64,000 nucleotides of DNA, from positions 62,001 to 126,000 of the forward strand of contig NZ_SLUQ01000008.1 of the NCBI RefSeq assembly GCF_004345245.1, read 5' to 3'. Source of the stretch: Rhizobium sp. BK251 (GTDB taxonomy: Bacteria > Pseudomonadota > Alphaproteobacteria > Rhizobiales > Rhizobiaceae). Shown here piece by piece: positions 54,064-62,504 of this stretch. A program made the position numbers and the translations under genes. How positions within the stretch are numbered: position 1 is the stretch's first letter; each line of letters begins with the position of its first letter. A model generated the notes under the pieces. It was not told the DNA's origin, ran no database searches, and worked only from the letters and a program-made list of their open reading frames with translations.

Positions 54064-55050
54064 TCAGGAGCCGGAGTCGTCGCCGACGTCCGAAACGTGG
54101 GAGTTGCCGCCCGTGACGGTAATGTCCACCGAGTTGGAGAACATGTTCGCGCCCTGGACCACTTCCAGATGGAACCCGGAATTGGCGAGGATGGCGGATG
54201 CGTCTGCCACGCTGCTGCCGTTGACGTCGTCACCGTTGTCGAGGTCCCAGCCCTTGTCGAAGCCCTTGCCATCCAGCTCTACGCCCGGATCGCTGTAGGC
54301 GCTGCCGCCGCTTGCCGAAAGCGTGTTGGTAGCACCGGCATTGTCCATCCTTACGCCATAGGCGGCGTCCTGATCGGCAATGTTGTGGGCCTGGACGATG
54401 CTGAAGCCGTCGCCGCTCAGCGAGCCGTTCAGGACGTTGTCCACGTTGAGGTTGAAGGAGAAGTCGTCACCGATGTTGAAGGTGAGATCTCCACCGGCGA
54501 TGCCCAGGTTGCCAAAGTCCTTGACATCATCGACAACGCCCCAGTTCTGATCCGTATCGACGTCGGAATGGTAGCTGTAGCTGTTGTCGCGGTTGTCGCC
54601 ATTCTCGTTGGCGTCATAGTCGTTGCTGATTTTGGTCTCAGTGTCGTTGTCGCTGATCGTCTTGATATCAGTGTCGTTGTCGCTGATGGTAGTCGTCTTC
54701 GTATCAACGTCGACCTTGCTGTCGTAGCTCCAGTCGTAGTCGCTGCTAGTCTTGGTGGTCGTATCGTTGTCGTTGATCGTGGTGTTGGTCGTCTTGATGT
54801 CAGTATCGACCTTGCTGTCGTAGCTCCAGTCGTACTGATTGTCGCGATTGTCGCCATTGTTGATGTTCGTGTCCGCGTCTACGTCCACGTTGGCCTTCAC
54901 GTCGATATCGGTGTTGTTACGATCATCGCCGTTGGCAACACCGCCAACGTAGCCGGTCGAGTCATCCTCGATTTCAGTGCCGTTAATAGCACTCGCGGCA
55001 AGGCCGTCGGCAAGTGCGCCGACCTTGTTGTCTTCGATTTCAAGAGACAT
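54064..55050 (-). CDS. Asp/Asn/Thr-rich repetitive secreted-type protein (second type I substrate candidate)
   Basis: 328 aa, strongly acidic, without cysteine or signal peptide. Residues about 45-165 are near-perfect repeats: YDWSYDSKVDTDIKTTNTTI, YDWSYDSKVDVDTKTTTISD and NDTDIKTISDNDTETKISND. The flanking parts are unique: MSLEIEDNKVGALADGLAAS at the start and GSSVADASAILANSGFHLEV at the end. The position, 154 bp before the other substrate candidate and facing the long promoter region, suggests co-regulation. Proteins of this kind are sometimes labelled calcium- or fibrinogen-binding by similarity; I cannot confirm that here. Confidence 0.8.
   Translation of the reverse strand: MSLEIEDNKVGALADGLAASAINGTEIEDDSTGYVGGVANGDDRNNTDIDVKANVDVDADTNINNGDNRDNQYDWSYDSKVDTDIKTTNTTINDNDTTTKTSSDYDWSYDSKVDVDTKTTTISDNDTDIKTISDNDTETKISNDYDANENGDNRDNSYSYHSDVDTDQNWGVVDDVKDFGNLGIAGGDLTFNIGDDFSFNLNVDNVLNGSLSGDGFSIVQAHNIADQDAAYGVRMDNAGATNTLSASGGSAYSDPGVELDGKGFDKGWDLDNGDDVNGSSVADASAILANSGFHLEVVQGANMFSNSVDITVTGGNSHVSDVGDDSGS
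54570..54860 (-). repeat. In-frame degenerate tandem repeat encoding Asp/Asn-Thr-rich units
   Basis: Repeated nucleotide units around tcagtgtcgttgtcgctgat and ttgctgtcgtagctccagtc occur two to three times each. They encode the YDWSYDSKVD and NDxDTKT units. Copy number may vary by slippage. Confidence 0.65.
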
Positions 55051-55473
55051 TTCCGGTTTCCTCCAGAAAAAAAAGCGGAGCCGCTCTCGAAATCCCTCTC
55101 ATCTCGAATGGGATTATACTCGCGCGTGCTCCGACCCCTTTGCCACATCAGCAGACGTACTGAACACATACTCGCCCACTGTACTCGTTTACTTACGAAC
55201 GCCGGTCTGTTTGATCAGACCTGTAGTCTTAGGATTTGCTTGCCGTTACCCGATATTTTAGGACGAACAAATCCGCTTGGATGCTTTCTCAGAGCACCAA
55301 CTTCATTCCCCCGATACTTTGGTGAGTAGCGAGTTTTGAGATTTGCCGGTACGCGCTACGCAAACACCCCAGACGCTTGCGGCATTTCCCGGTCGCACAA
55401 TCTGTGCAACGATCCGAGATTGATCCAGAAAGCGAGGTGCTGATAGATACCAATTCGGGCTAGCGCTATGGAT

Positions 55474-55491
55474 GGGCGGATTCGCCCTTTT
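55474..55491 (+). terminator. Weak terminator-like hairpin in the intergenic region
   Basis: A 5-bp GC stem (gggcg / cgccc) with a 4-nt loop is followed by tttt on the plus strand. It could end a small transcript inside the gene-free region; low support. Confidence 0.3.
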
Positions 55492-55582
55492 CCGGCCAAA
55501 TCGGCAAAGCGCTTGATGCAAGCCGTTGTTTTGCAGTGATGTTTGCTCGGCTTAATCCGGAATTACGCGAGTTTTTCGAAAA

Positions 55583-55596
55583 GTGTCAAGTGACAC
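55583..55596. promoter_or_regulatory. Inverted repeat gtgtca-ag-tgacac
   Basis: A 6-bp perfect inverted repeat with 2-nt centre, at the edge of the AT-rich part. A related half (gtgtcac) occurs at about 55639. It suits a dimeric regulator such as a LuxR-type protein. Confidence 0.35.
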
Positions 55597-56136
55597 ATTC
55601 GGCGTTTCACGAAACCATAAGTATAATTTTCGACGTAGTGTCACCCGTCTTTTGGATGCATCGCGTACTCTTTACCTTAAACTCACTGTTCAACGCACGC
55701 ATGTTGTAAAATAAAAATAACAATGTAAAACGTCACCTTAAGATACACTAATCGAACTTGCGGTTGCGGGCCATGTGCCGTCATCCGAGTTGGTGCGTAA
55801 CTTTTTTGATCGCTTTGCATCCGCCGCGCAGTATTTCTGCTAGGGCCGGCGCGGTAATTCAGAATTGCTCGATTTTACCTTTAATGGCGTCTTTCATTTT
55901 ACGCGGAAGGCGCCTTTTGTTTTTGCGAAAATTGTACGTAAAGGTTATTGCATCCTTTAAAATACAACCGATTTTTAGTGGTTTTTAGGGTTTTTTAAGC
56001 GAAAACTAATCCGTTTGGGCAATTTCATTTAAGCCAAACATGTATTAGCGTAATTAAGAAATTGCTAACTAATCGACTTTCGATCTGACGTTGTGGGCGT
56101 GCTTAACCAACATGACCAAGTAATGACTAGCCAAAG

Positions 56137-56149
56137 ACTAGAGCCTAGT
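56137..56149. promoter_or_regulatory. CTAG-type inverted repeat upstream of the LuxR-type gene
   Basis: actag-agc-ctagt, perfect over 5 bp, preceded by another gactag at 56125-56130. It lies 30 bp before the start of the regulator gene, a place fit for autoregulation. It matches the element at 47195-47207 in 11 of 13 positions. Confidence 0.4.
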
Positions 56150-56178
56150 TTCCAGTGTAAGGTAGGGGGCGTAAGCAG

Positions 56179-56970
56179 ATGTATATGGCGAGTGCAAGAG
56201 TCGGGGGCATGGACGAAAATCGAAATCTTGTTCCACTCAGAAATACGATTGTCCTGCTTGCGGACGCCGATCTCTTTTCGGAATGTCTGGCGCAGGCCCT
56301 TGCGGTCAAATTTCCCGATTGCGAGATCGTGAGCTTATCCGATCAAAAGGCTTTCCACGCCGGTGGCATCGAAGGAGTACGGCTTGTCCTGCTCTATCAC
56401 ATTGCCGCGGGCGAGGTGCACGACACGCTTCAGGCGTTGAGGACCAATTATCCTGATACCTCCGTCGGTCTCGTGGTCGAGGCGATAAACCTGCTCGACC
56501 CCTATGTCGCGCGTCTGGTGGAGGGCAGGAACATCGATGGCGTCCTGCCGCTTAACCTGCGCCTCGACGTATTCATGGCGGCCATAGAGCTCCTCATGAA
56601 GGGCGGGGAGCATTTCCCATCCGCGCTGCTGCGCAGGCTTGCGGTGCAGCCGCAAATGGCCGGCCAGTCGATGTATGGCGCTCCGGCGGCTCTTGCCGCA
56701 AGTTCGAGGCCCTATGCATCGTCGGCGGCGCCCGCCGGAAACATGATGTCGCTGACGACCCGTGAGGTGCAGATCCTGGATCTCATCTGCAAGGGGACGC
56801 AGAACAAGATCATCGCGGACCAGCTTCATCTTTCGGAAAACACGGTCAAGGTTCACGTGCGCAATATCTATAAGAAGATGAACGTCCGGAACCGCACCGA
56901 GGCAGCTTCGCGCTTCTTCAATTCCGACCCGGGACAGGACCGCGACCAGCTTCGCAAGTGGAACAATTAA
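56179..56970 (+). CDS. LuxR-type regulator with pseudo-receiver
   Basis: 263 aa. The receiver-like part (15-135) starts NTIVLLADADLFSECLAQAL, but the acceptor position reads RLVLLYHIAAGE with no Asp, and the conserved Lys is also missing (DGVLPLNLRL). Phosphorylation control is therefore unlikely. Residues about 190-250 are the HTH: LTTREVQILDLICKGTQNKI, then LHLSENTVKVHVRNIYKKMN VRNRTEAAS. The ATG at 56179 has a GGGGG stretch 7-11 bases before; 56209 is another possible start. It faces away from the secretion substrates across the AT-rich region. Confidence 0.92.
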   Translation: MYMASARVGGMDENRNLVPLRNTIVLLADADLFSECLAQALAVKFPDCEIVSLSDQKAFHAGGIEGVRLVLLYHIAAGEVHDTLQALRTNYPDTSVGLVVEAINLLDPYVARLVEGRNIDGVLPLNLRLDVFMAAIELLMKGGEHFPSALLRRLAVQPQMAGQSMYGAPAALAASSRPYASSAAPAGNMMSLTTREVQILDLICKGTQNKIIADQLHLSENTVKVHVRNIYKKMNVRNRTEAASRFFNSDPGQDRDQLRKWNN

Positions 56971-57313
56971 GAGGCGATGAGGTGTCCTTGAACTCCACGG
57001 AGTTTAGGGAAAAATAACCATTCGATCCTCGTTGTCGAGGTAACTTGCGAGCAGCGACAAGACTTTCATGGCCGGCGATCGAAGCGCCGGCTTTACTGTT
57101 TGTGCCGCGCGGAATCTGCTCGCGAGGCCGGCGTTGTTAAATCCTTATTAGGGAAATCAGGTTTTTTCCCCAGGAAGTTGCGCGAGATCGGCACAACAGG
57201 CCCTTCACCGCGAAACGTGGCTCGGATATCGTTTTCGTGTCCTGCCGTGCCGCTCACCCGACTGGACGGGCCTATGGGTTGGTGCAAGCCGGATCAATGA
57301 CCGGGCAGGAGAA
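56971..57313. other. Intergenic region with a terminator hairpin
   Basis: 343 bp with no supported gene. It contains the hairpin at 57071-57091; the remainder probably holds the promoter of the gene at 57314. A short ORF on the minus strand inside (57093-57287) has no ribosome site and is not accepted. Confidence 0.5.
57071..57091 (+). terminator. Terminator after the LuxR-type gene
   Basis: gccggcg (57071-57077), a 7-nt loop, then cgccggc (57085-57091), followed by tttactgttt. It is about 100 bp after the regulator stop. Confidence 0.6.
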
Positions 57314-58210
57314 GTGTCTGACAGCCGTTCACCGCAACCTTCGCTTCGCAGGACGCCAGCCGAGCGCGACGGCGCCTCGTCTCGGGAAACCTGGCGAGCC
57401 GGTCCGGAGGCCATCCGCAGCATGACTCTGAAGCCGGCAGTGCGCCAGAGCAGGGCGGTGTTCTGGATAACGGCAATCGCCTTTGGGTCGGTCATCGTTG
57501 CCACCGTTTTTCTCGCCAATGACATGCGCAACCTCAAGGCTCTCGTGCGGCACTACCATCTCGATTGGTTCGATCCGAAGCCCGCGCCGGCACCCTTACC
57601 CTCCGAGAAGACCAAAGGGCGCGTTCCCTCCCGGCAGCAGTTGCTCCGGCTCTTGGGGCCGGAGAGCAAGGTGGGCGGCGGTTTCCTTCGGGTATGGCCG
57701 GTTTCCGGTCCGGCCCTCTGTGAGAAGATGAACCAGACCGGTGTTTCCAACGATGGATGGAAGATGAGCGACTTCGACGCGGCGACATTCGAGTGCAGCT
57801 CCGAAACAAGTGTCGGGACACAGGGCGATGTCGCAAGCTTCGGTTCGTTCTTCGTGATCGTCAGGGGCGACCCCTCCGGACGGATCTCGCTGCTGCGGAT
57901 CAAGGTGGTCATCCCGCCTTCGCCCGACGGCGAGGTGTTGCGCGAGCGGCTGCGCACCGTCTTTGACGCCGCGATGGAGCAGACTGCATGGTCCGACCTG
58001 AGCAACGCTTCCGCAGCGATCGGAAAGCTCGAGACGGTCAATGAAGGCGGCTTCGGCGCGACACTGACGTTCAATCGCGAATTTTCCAATCCGAACAGCT
58101 ATAACCTCGCGCTGGCGGTGCAGCCGAAGACGGCCGGACAGCGGCGCACGGCCGATTACTTCAATGCGGATCGCTGGTTCGCTCTGGCGCCTGGCTTTGC
58201 CTCGAACTGA
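57314..58210 (+). CDS. Single-pass membrane protein of unknown function (possibly DUF6030)
   Basis: Up to 298 aa. The start is uncertain: GTG at 57314 has AGGAG close upstream, and ATG at 57422 gives MTLKPAVRQS. One membrane helix near residues 47-68 (FWITAIAFGSVIVATVFLAN), followed by a periplasmic domain with WPVSGPALCEKMNQTGVSND, FECSSETSVG and a C-terminal ADRWFALAPGFASN. Two cysteines could pair. The shape recalls a rhizobial family annotated as DUF6030; I cannot verify this. It stands alone between the LuxR-type gene and the cysteine peptidase gene, same strand. Confidence 0.75.
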   Translation: MSDSRSPQPSLRRTPAERDGASSRETWRAGPEAIRSMTLKPAVRQSRAVFWITAIAFGSVIVATVFLANDMRNLKALVRHYHLDWFDPKPAPAPLPSEKTKGRVPSRQQLLRLLGPESKVGGGFLRVWPVSGPALCEKMNQTGVSNDGWKMSDFDAATFECSSETSVGTQGDVASFGSFFVIVRGDPSGRISLLRIKVVIPPSPDGEVLRERLRTVFDAAMEQTAWSDLSNASAAIGKLETVNEGGFGATLTFNREFSNPNSYNLALAVQPKTAGQRRTADYFNADRWFALAPGFASN

Positions 58211-58410
58211 AGGCGTACGCCCGGCCATCAGAAAAAGACGCATAAAGCTAAAATTGCGCGGAACGACTTAAAAGCTCCGAGAGTCCTTATAGTTATGCTG
58301 CTGCCATGAAAGACAAGGCGGCCGCTGCGTTGCTTGTCGCCCGGCGGGACGACCGCAAGGGGATGTGGCTGGACATCAGGCTATCGGCCAATTCGGGATG
58401 GAGATAGGGC

Positions 58411-59004
58411 ATGACGAAGCGAGCAGTTCTCACCTTCACAGTGATGGCAGCCCTGGCGGGCACTCCTGCTGCCTATGCCGCCGGCCCAGCCGGCATCGCC
58501 CGCACCTTCCAGAAAGCATCTGCGCTGAACTACTTCTCCGAGGGACGCCCGACGCTGGCTCCCTTCGCCCAGGTTCGCTTCTGCATGCAGAGCCCGGACG
58601 AGTGCCGGGCAAGCGATGGCGCGGAGATGATCGCGCTTGACGATGCCGCCTATCGCGAGCTTGCGCGGGTCAATGCATCGGTCAACCGTTCCATCGTGGC
58701 GGTCAATGACAGCGGAGACCTCGGCGATGTATGGCAGGTCGACGTCCAGAGCGGCGATTGCGAGGATTTCGCGCTGACCAAGCGCGATCGACTCATCAAG
58801 GCGGGGTGGTCGCCGCGGGCGCTGCGCATTGCCGTCGCCCACACGCCGGCAGGCGAAGGTCACGCAGTGCTCGCCGTCAGGACGGACAGGGGTGACCTCG
58901 TGCTCGACAATCGGACGAGCAGCATCCGTTCGTGGCGGGATACCGACCTGCGATGGGTAAAGATTCAGTCCGGTGAAGACCCGCATCGCTGGTACGAGCT
59001 CTAA
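58411..59004 (+). CDS. Bacterial transglutaminase-like cysteine peptidase (BTLCP), periplasmic
   Basis: 197 aa with a signal peptide (MAALAGTPAAYAA). The catalytic triad is visible: Cys in SGDCEDFALTKRDRL, His in GEGHAVLAVRTDRG and Asp in LVLDNRTSSI. This is the LapG-related family common in alphaproteobacteria; LapG members cleave large adhesins, but many rhizobial ones have no known target. No LapD-like or adhesin gene is next to it. ATG at 58411 follows a gagatagggc context. Nearby secreted repetitive proteins (51795-55050) could be substrates; speculation. Confidence 0.93.
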   Translation: MTKRAVLTFTVMAALAGTPAAYAAGPAGIARTFQKASALNYFSEGRPTLAPFAQVRFCMQSPDECRASDGAEMIALDDAAYRELARVNASVNRSIVAVNDSGDLGDVWQVDVQSGDCEDFALTKRDRLIKAGWSPRALRIAVAHTPAGEGHAVLAVRTDRGDLVLDNRTSSIRSWRDTDLRWVKIQSGEDPHRWYEL

Positions 59005-59207
59005 AAGGCACTCCAGTCAGGCTGCGGACAACTCAAGAATCCCTCGCGAAAGGTCCGTCGGCTGACGTCGATGTCGGTGCGGGGTTATGTACGGCGCCGC
59101 GAGTTGCGTGCCAACGGGCGATAACTTATGCTTGCATCACCATTTTGAGTTAGTTGGCGTCAAGCAAAAATGAATTTAATCGTTGTTTCGTATCCTAGTC
59201 ATAAACA

Positions 59208-59990
59208 ATGCTAAGTCTGGCAAGAAAAATCCTGGGCAAGACGCTTTCATCACAGTCAAGGAGACGGGCGCGAGCCAGGATCTCCTATGGCGCGGACGAA
59301 TTCAGCGCCATCTATGCGATCGGTGACGTTCACGGCTGTTATGGCCAGCTCATAGAGCTCGAGCAATTGCTCCTTGCTGACGGCGCGAGCATCGAAGGTC
59401 GCAAGCTGATCGTCATGCTCGGTGACTATGTGGACAGGGGCGCGCGCTCGAAGGATGTTCTCGAGCACCTGCGCAAGCCTCTTCCCGCCGGTTTCGAGCG
59501 GGTGACGCTTTGCGGCAATCACGAAGACGCCTTCCTCGATTTCCTGACTGCGTCAAAGCCCACCGGGGGCTGGCTTGAGCTTGGCGGGCAGGAAACGCTT
59601 TATTCCTATGGCATAGACGCCACGTACATCATGCGTCAGGGCGGTGGAATCCGTGCGGTCGCGGAAGCTGCGCGGCTGGCTGTTCCCCAGGCACACGTAA
59701 AGCTGCTTCAGGAAATGCCCATCGTTCTTTCGATCGGCACGGTGATATTCGTCCATGCGGGCATCCGTCCCGGCATTCCGCTCGACAAGCAGACCGATGA
59801 CGACATGATGTGGATTCGGGAGCCTTTTCTATCGGAAGGCCCGGGTCTGCCGGTAAAGGTCGTCCATGGCCATACGCCTGGTCCGGAACCGGTCTTCGGG
59901 AAGGACCGCATCTGCATCGATACGGCGGCTTTTGCCACGGGCAAGCTCACAGCTCTCAAGGTTGCGGGCGGTGAAGTCTGGGTGATGTAG
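59208..59990 (+). CDS. PPP-family metallophosphoesterase (serine/threonine phosphatase)
   Basis: 260 aa. The PPP motifs are complete: GDVHG in YAIGDVHGCYGQLIELEQ, GDYVDRG in VMLGDYVDRGARSKDVLE and GNHE in VTLCGNHEDAFLDF, with later HAG (IFVHAGIRPGIPL) and H in VVHGHTPGPEP. This fits cytoplasmic bacterial phosphoprotein or diadenosine polyphosphate phosphatases. Alone on its transcript; 203 bp separates it from the peptidase gene. Confidence 0.94.
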   Translation: MLSLARKILGKTLSSQSRRRARARISYGADEFSAIYAIGDVHGCYGQLIELEQLLLADGASIEGRKLIVMLGDYVDRGARSKDVLEHLRKPLPAGFERVTLCGNHEDAFLDFLTASKPTGGWLELGGQETLYSYGIDATYIMRQGGGIRAVAEAARLAVPQAHVKLLQEMPIVLSIGTVIFVHAGIRPGIPLDKQTDDDMMWIREPFLSEGPGLPVKVVHGHTPGPEPVFGKDRICIDTAAFATGKLTALKVAGGEVWVM

Positions 59991-60204
59991 CCGCTTCGGG
60001 CTATGAAAGCGCGGCATGACTCGTAAGGCAGGGGGATTCCCGAAGCCGTAGTCACGCAGGCGTATCGAAGGGACTTTATCACAGCTTTTTTAGTTGGTGG
60101 GCGCTGCAGCAATTTGCTAGTGATGTGCGGTCGTGCCCTTTATTGGCATTAGGCACCAGGGTCCTGATATAGTATTTTTTCCGATTAACTCTCAGAAATC
60201 TTCG

Positions 60205-61809
60205 ATGATGCTCGCTGGTACGATGAAAGATTCGGGAGGCAATGAGCTTGGCGGCGGAAGGCTGCGATTTCTCGTTGCTGCCTTCCTGCTCGGAGTCCTT
60301 GTATTTTCGATCGATACGTTCACGACGATCGAGAGTGCGATCGCGGTCTTCTACGTTCTCGTTCTCCTGCTTGCTGCCGACAGCCTTACCCGTCGCGGCG
60401 TGATCATTCTTGCAGGAATCTGCATGTTTCTCACGCTCTTCGCATTCATATACGGCCATGGCTGGTCGCTCGACTACGGCAACGGCTGGAATGACGACAT
60501 TTCGTCGTTCCTGCGGCTGGTGGTCTCCCTGGCGGCAATCGCCATCACAGCAGGGCTGATTATTCGCAACCATGCCGTGCGGGAACTTCTCGTAGAAATG
60601 AACGCGGCGCTGACGCAAAGCGAGAAGCGCTACCGGTCGATCTTCGAGCAGAGCCTCCTTGCTCTTTGGGAGCAGGATTTTTCTGCCATCTTCCGGTGGA
60701 TGGACGAACTGCGCGCGCAGGGCGTGACGGATTTCGGTGCCTATGCGAGGCAGCATCCAGGCGTCGCGCGTGAAAGTGCGCGCCTCATTCACACCGTCAC
60801 TGCAAACGAAGCCACGCTTGAACTTCTCGGAGCCTCCTCGCTGGGAGAGATAATGGGCCCGATCGAGCGATTCATTCCGCAAGAAGAGACAGTTTCCGCA
60901 GATCTGCTGCAGGCCTGTTTCGAGGGCAGGGATCGCTTCGAGGGCCGGGCGCAGATTGTAACGCTGAGTGGTCGGCAGTTGACGGTGCTCATCGCCGCCC
61001 GCTTCCCCGAAGCAGCAAGCTTCGAACGCGTGATCGTTGGCCTAGTCGACATAACCCAGCGCGAGCAGACGCAGCAGACATTGCTTGCTCTCCAGACGGA
61101 AGTGGCGCGTGCCTCGCGTGCGGCAACGGTCGGGGTCCTTTCGGCCTCGATCGCGCATGAGCTGAACCAGCCGATCGGCGCGCTCGTGATGAACGCCCAG
61201 ACCTGCCTGCGCTGGCTGCGGCGCGAAGTCCCCGACATCGAGGCCGCCTCGAAGGCGGCAGAGCGGATGGTTCGGGATGGAAAGCGCGCAAGCGAGATTG
61301 TCGCCAACACCCGTTCCATGCTTACCAACGGATCGCGCAAGTTTGCCATTCTCGATCTGCGTGAGATGATCGAGGAGACGCGTGCGCTTCTCGAACACGA
61401 ACTTGCCGCGGACCGGGTTATCTTCCGCGTGGATTACGCTCCCGGTGTTGCACCGATCGAGGGGAGCCGCACGGAGCTGCAGCAGGTCATGATCAATCTT
61501 GTTACCAACGGCATCCAGGCGATGAAGGAACACGGAACAGGCGCACCCGAGATCACGGTGAAGGTGGACAGCCCCGATCCCGAGCATGTCCGCGTCGGCG
61601 TTCGCGACAGGGGCAAGGGCCTGAACGAGGACATCATCGAAAGACTGTTCGATCCATTTTTCACGACCAAACAAAATGGTATGGGTATGGGGCTTGCCAT
61701 TTGCCGGCAGGCGATCGAGGCACGCGGAGGAAACCTGACTGCGCGCAATCACCCTGAGGGCGGTGCGGTCTTCGAATTCGTGCTTCCTTTGGAGATGGAA
61801 CATGCCTGA
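60205..61809 (+). CDS. Membrane sensor histidine kinase with PAS-like domain
   Basis: 534 aa from the ATG at 60205; a GTG at 60133 would add 24 residues and no clear ribosome site decides. Four hydrophobic helices span about 15-125 (LRFLVAAFLLGVLVFSIDTF and others). A PAS-like region follows (YRSIFEQSLLALWEQDFSAI). The kinase has the phospho-His in LSASIAHELNQPIGALVMNA, N-box LVTNGIQAM, G1 DRGKGLNEDIIERLFDPFFT and G2 GMGMGLAICRQAIEARGG. Closest to FixL-like/TodS-like kinases of rhizobia. The response regulator gene overlaps its end by 8 bp. Confidence 0.94.
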   Translation: MMLAGTMKDSGGNELGGGRLRFLVAAFLLGVLVFSIDTFTTIESAIAVFYVLVLLLAADSLTRRGVIILAGICMFLTLFAFIYGHGWSLDYGNGWNDDISSFLRLVVSLAAIAITAGLIIRNHAVRELLVEMNAALTQSEKRYRSIFEQSLLALWEQDFSAIFRWMDELRAQGVTDFGAYARQHPGVARESARLIHTVTANEATLELLGASSLGEIMGPIERFIPQEETVSADLLQACFEGRDRFEGRAQIVTLSGRQLTVLIAARFPEAASFERVIVGLVDITQREQTQQTLLALQTEVARASRAATVGVLSASIAHELNQPIGALVMNAQTCLRWLRREVPDIEAASKAAERMVRDGKRASEIVANTRSMLTNGSRKFAILDLREMIEETRALLEHELAADRVIFRVDYAPGVAPIEGSRTELQQVMINLVTNGIQAMKEHGTGAPEITVKVDSPDPEHVRVGVRDRGKGLNEDIIERLFDPFFTTKQNGMGMGLAICRQAIEARGGNLTARNHPEGGAVFEFVLPLEMEHA

Positions 61810-62455
61810 CGTTGTTCGCGGCAAGAGCGCGCCGCAGAGTTCGAACGAAGCATCGCCATTGGTTCTGATCGTCGACGACGACGAGAACATACGCGAGGCG
61901 CTCGCGGACCTGTTGCTCTCGGTAGGGATCGAGACCAGATCCTTCGCTTCGACGCGCGACCTTCTCCAGAGCAAGCCTGAGAACAGGGTGGGTTGCATCA
62001 TCCTCGACGTGCGTCTGCCGGGCTCGAGCGGGCTCGATCTGCAGGCGCATCTTTCCAGTGTCGGCGATCCGAAGCCGATCATCTTCATGACCGGGCATGG
62101 GGATATCCCGATGACCGTGCGCGCGATGAAGGCCGGTGCCGTCGACTTCCTCACCAAGCCCTTCCGCGATCAGGACATGCTCGATGCGGTCGCCACGGCA
62201 ATCGAAACGGACGCCGCACGCCGGCGGGAAGCTTCCGCCATCAGCGAGGTGACGGAGCTTGCGCAGACACTGACCGCACGCGAGCGCGAGGTCATGGCCG
62301 CTGTCGTGAAGGGTCTCATGAACAAGCAGATCGCCGGCGAACTCGGAATCACCGAGATCACCGTGAAGCTTCACCGCGGCAACGTCATGCGCAAGATGAA
62401 GGCACGTTCGGTCGCGGAATTGGTAAGAAAAGTGGAGGTTTTGGGTTCCGTTTAG
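61802..62455 (+). CDS. FixJ-type response regulator, partner of the kinase at 60205
   Basis: 217 aa from the ATG at 61802, inside the end of the kinase gene, so coupled. Receiver: LVLIVDDDENIREALADLLL, acceptor Asp in CIILDVRLPGSSGLDLQ, Thr in FMTGHGDIPMTVRAMKAG and Lys in DFLTKPFRDQ. HTH: LTAREREVMAAVVKGLMNKQ, then GITEITVKLHRGNVMRKMKA. It is the full FixJ layout. The target genes are unknown; the lone receiver that follows may share the kinase. Confidence 0.96.
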   Translation: MPDVVRGKSAPQSSNEASPLVLIVDDDENIREALADLLLSVGIETRSFASTRDLLQSKPENRVGCIILDVRLPGSSGLDLQAHLSSVGDPKPIIFMTGHGDIPMTVRAMKAGAVDFLTKPFRDQDMLDAVATAIETDAARRREASAISEVTELAQTLTAREREVMAAVVKGLMNKQIAGELGITEITVKLHRGNVMRKMKARSVAELVRKVEVLGSV

Positions 62456-62504
62456 ACGCACAGACTGCGACACCTAGACCTTTGTATGATTTTTTTTCAC
62501 ACCC

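Larger units (their letters stand above)
55051..56178. promoter_or_regulatory. Long AT-rich intergenic region, divergent promoters of secretion substrates and LuxR-type gene
   Basis: 1128 bp without a credible gene; short ORFs inside (55303-55521, 55758-55988) have unlikely compositions. The right half (about 55560-56130) is markedly AT-rich against the window. Structures seen: gtctg/cagac inverted repeat at 55205-55220, gggcg-gatt-cgccc followed by TTTT at 55474-55491, gtgtca-ag-tgacac at 55583-55596 and a CTAG cluster at 56126-56149. It must carry promoters in both directions; the AT-rich part may bind a silencer such as MucR/Ros. Confidence 0.55.

Noticed and set aside
55303..55521. Minus-strand ORF of 72 aa
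   Set aside because: No ribosome site, shadow-like composition, and it lies in the regulatory region; no family resemblance.
55758..55988. Plus-strand ORF of 76 aa in the AT-rich stretch
   Set aside because: Composition changes along the frame with the local AT content and no ribosome binding site is seen.
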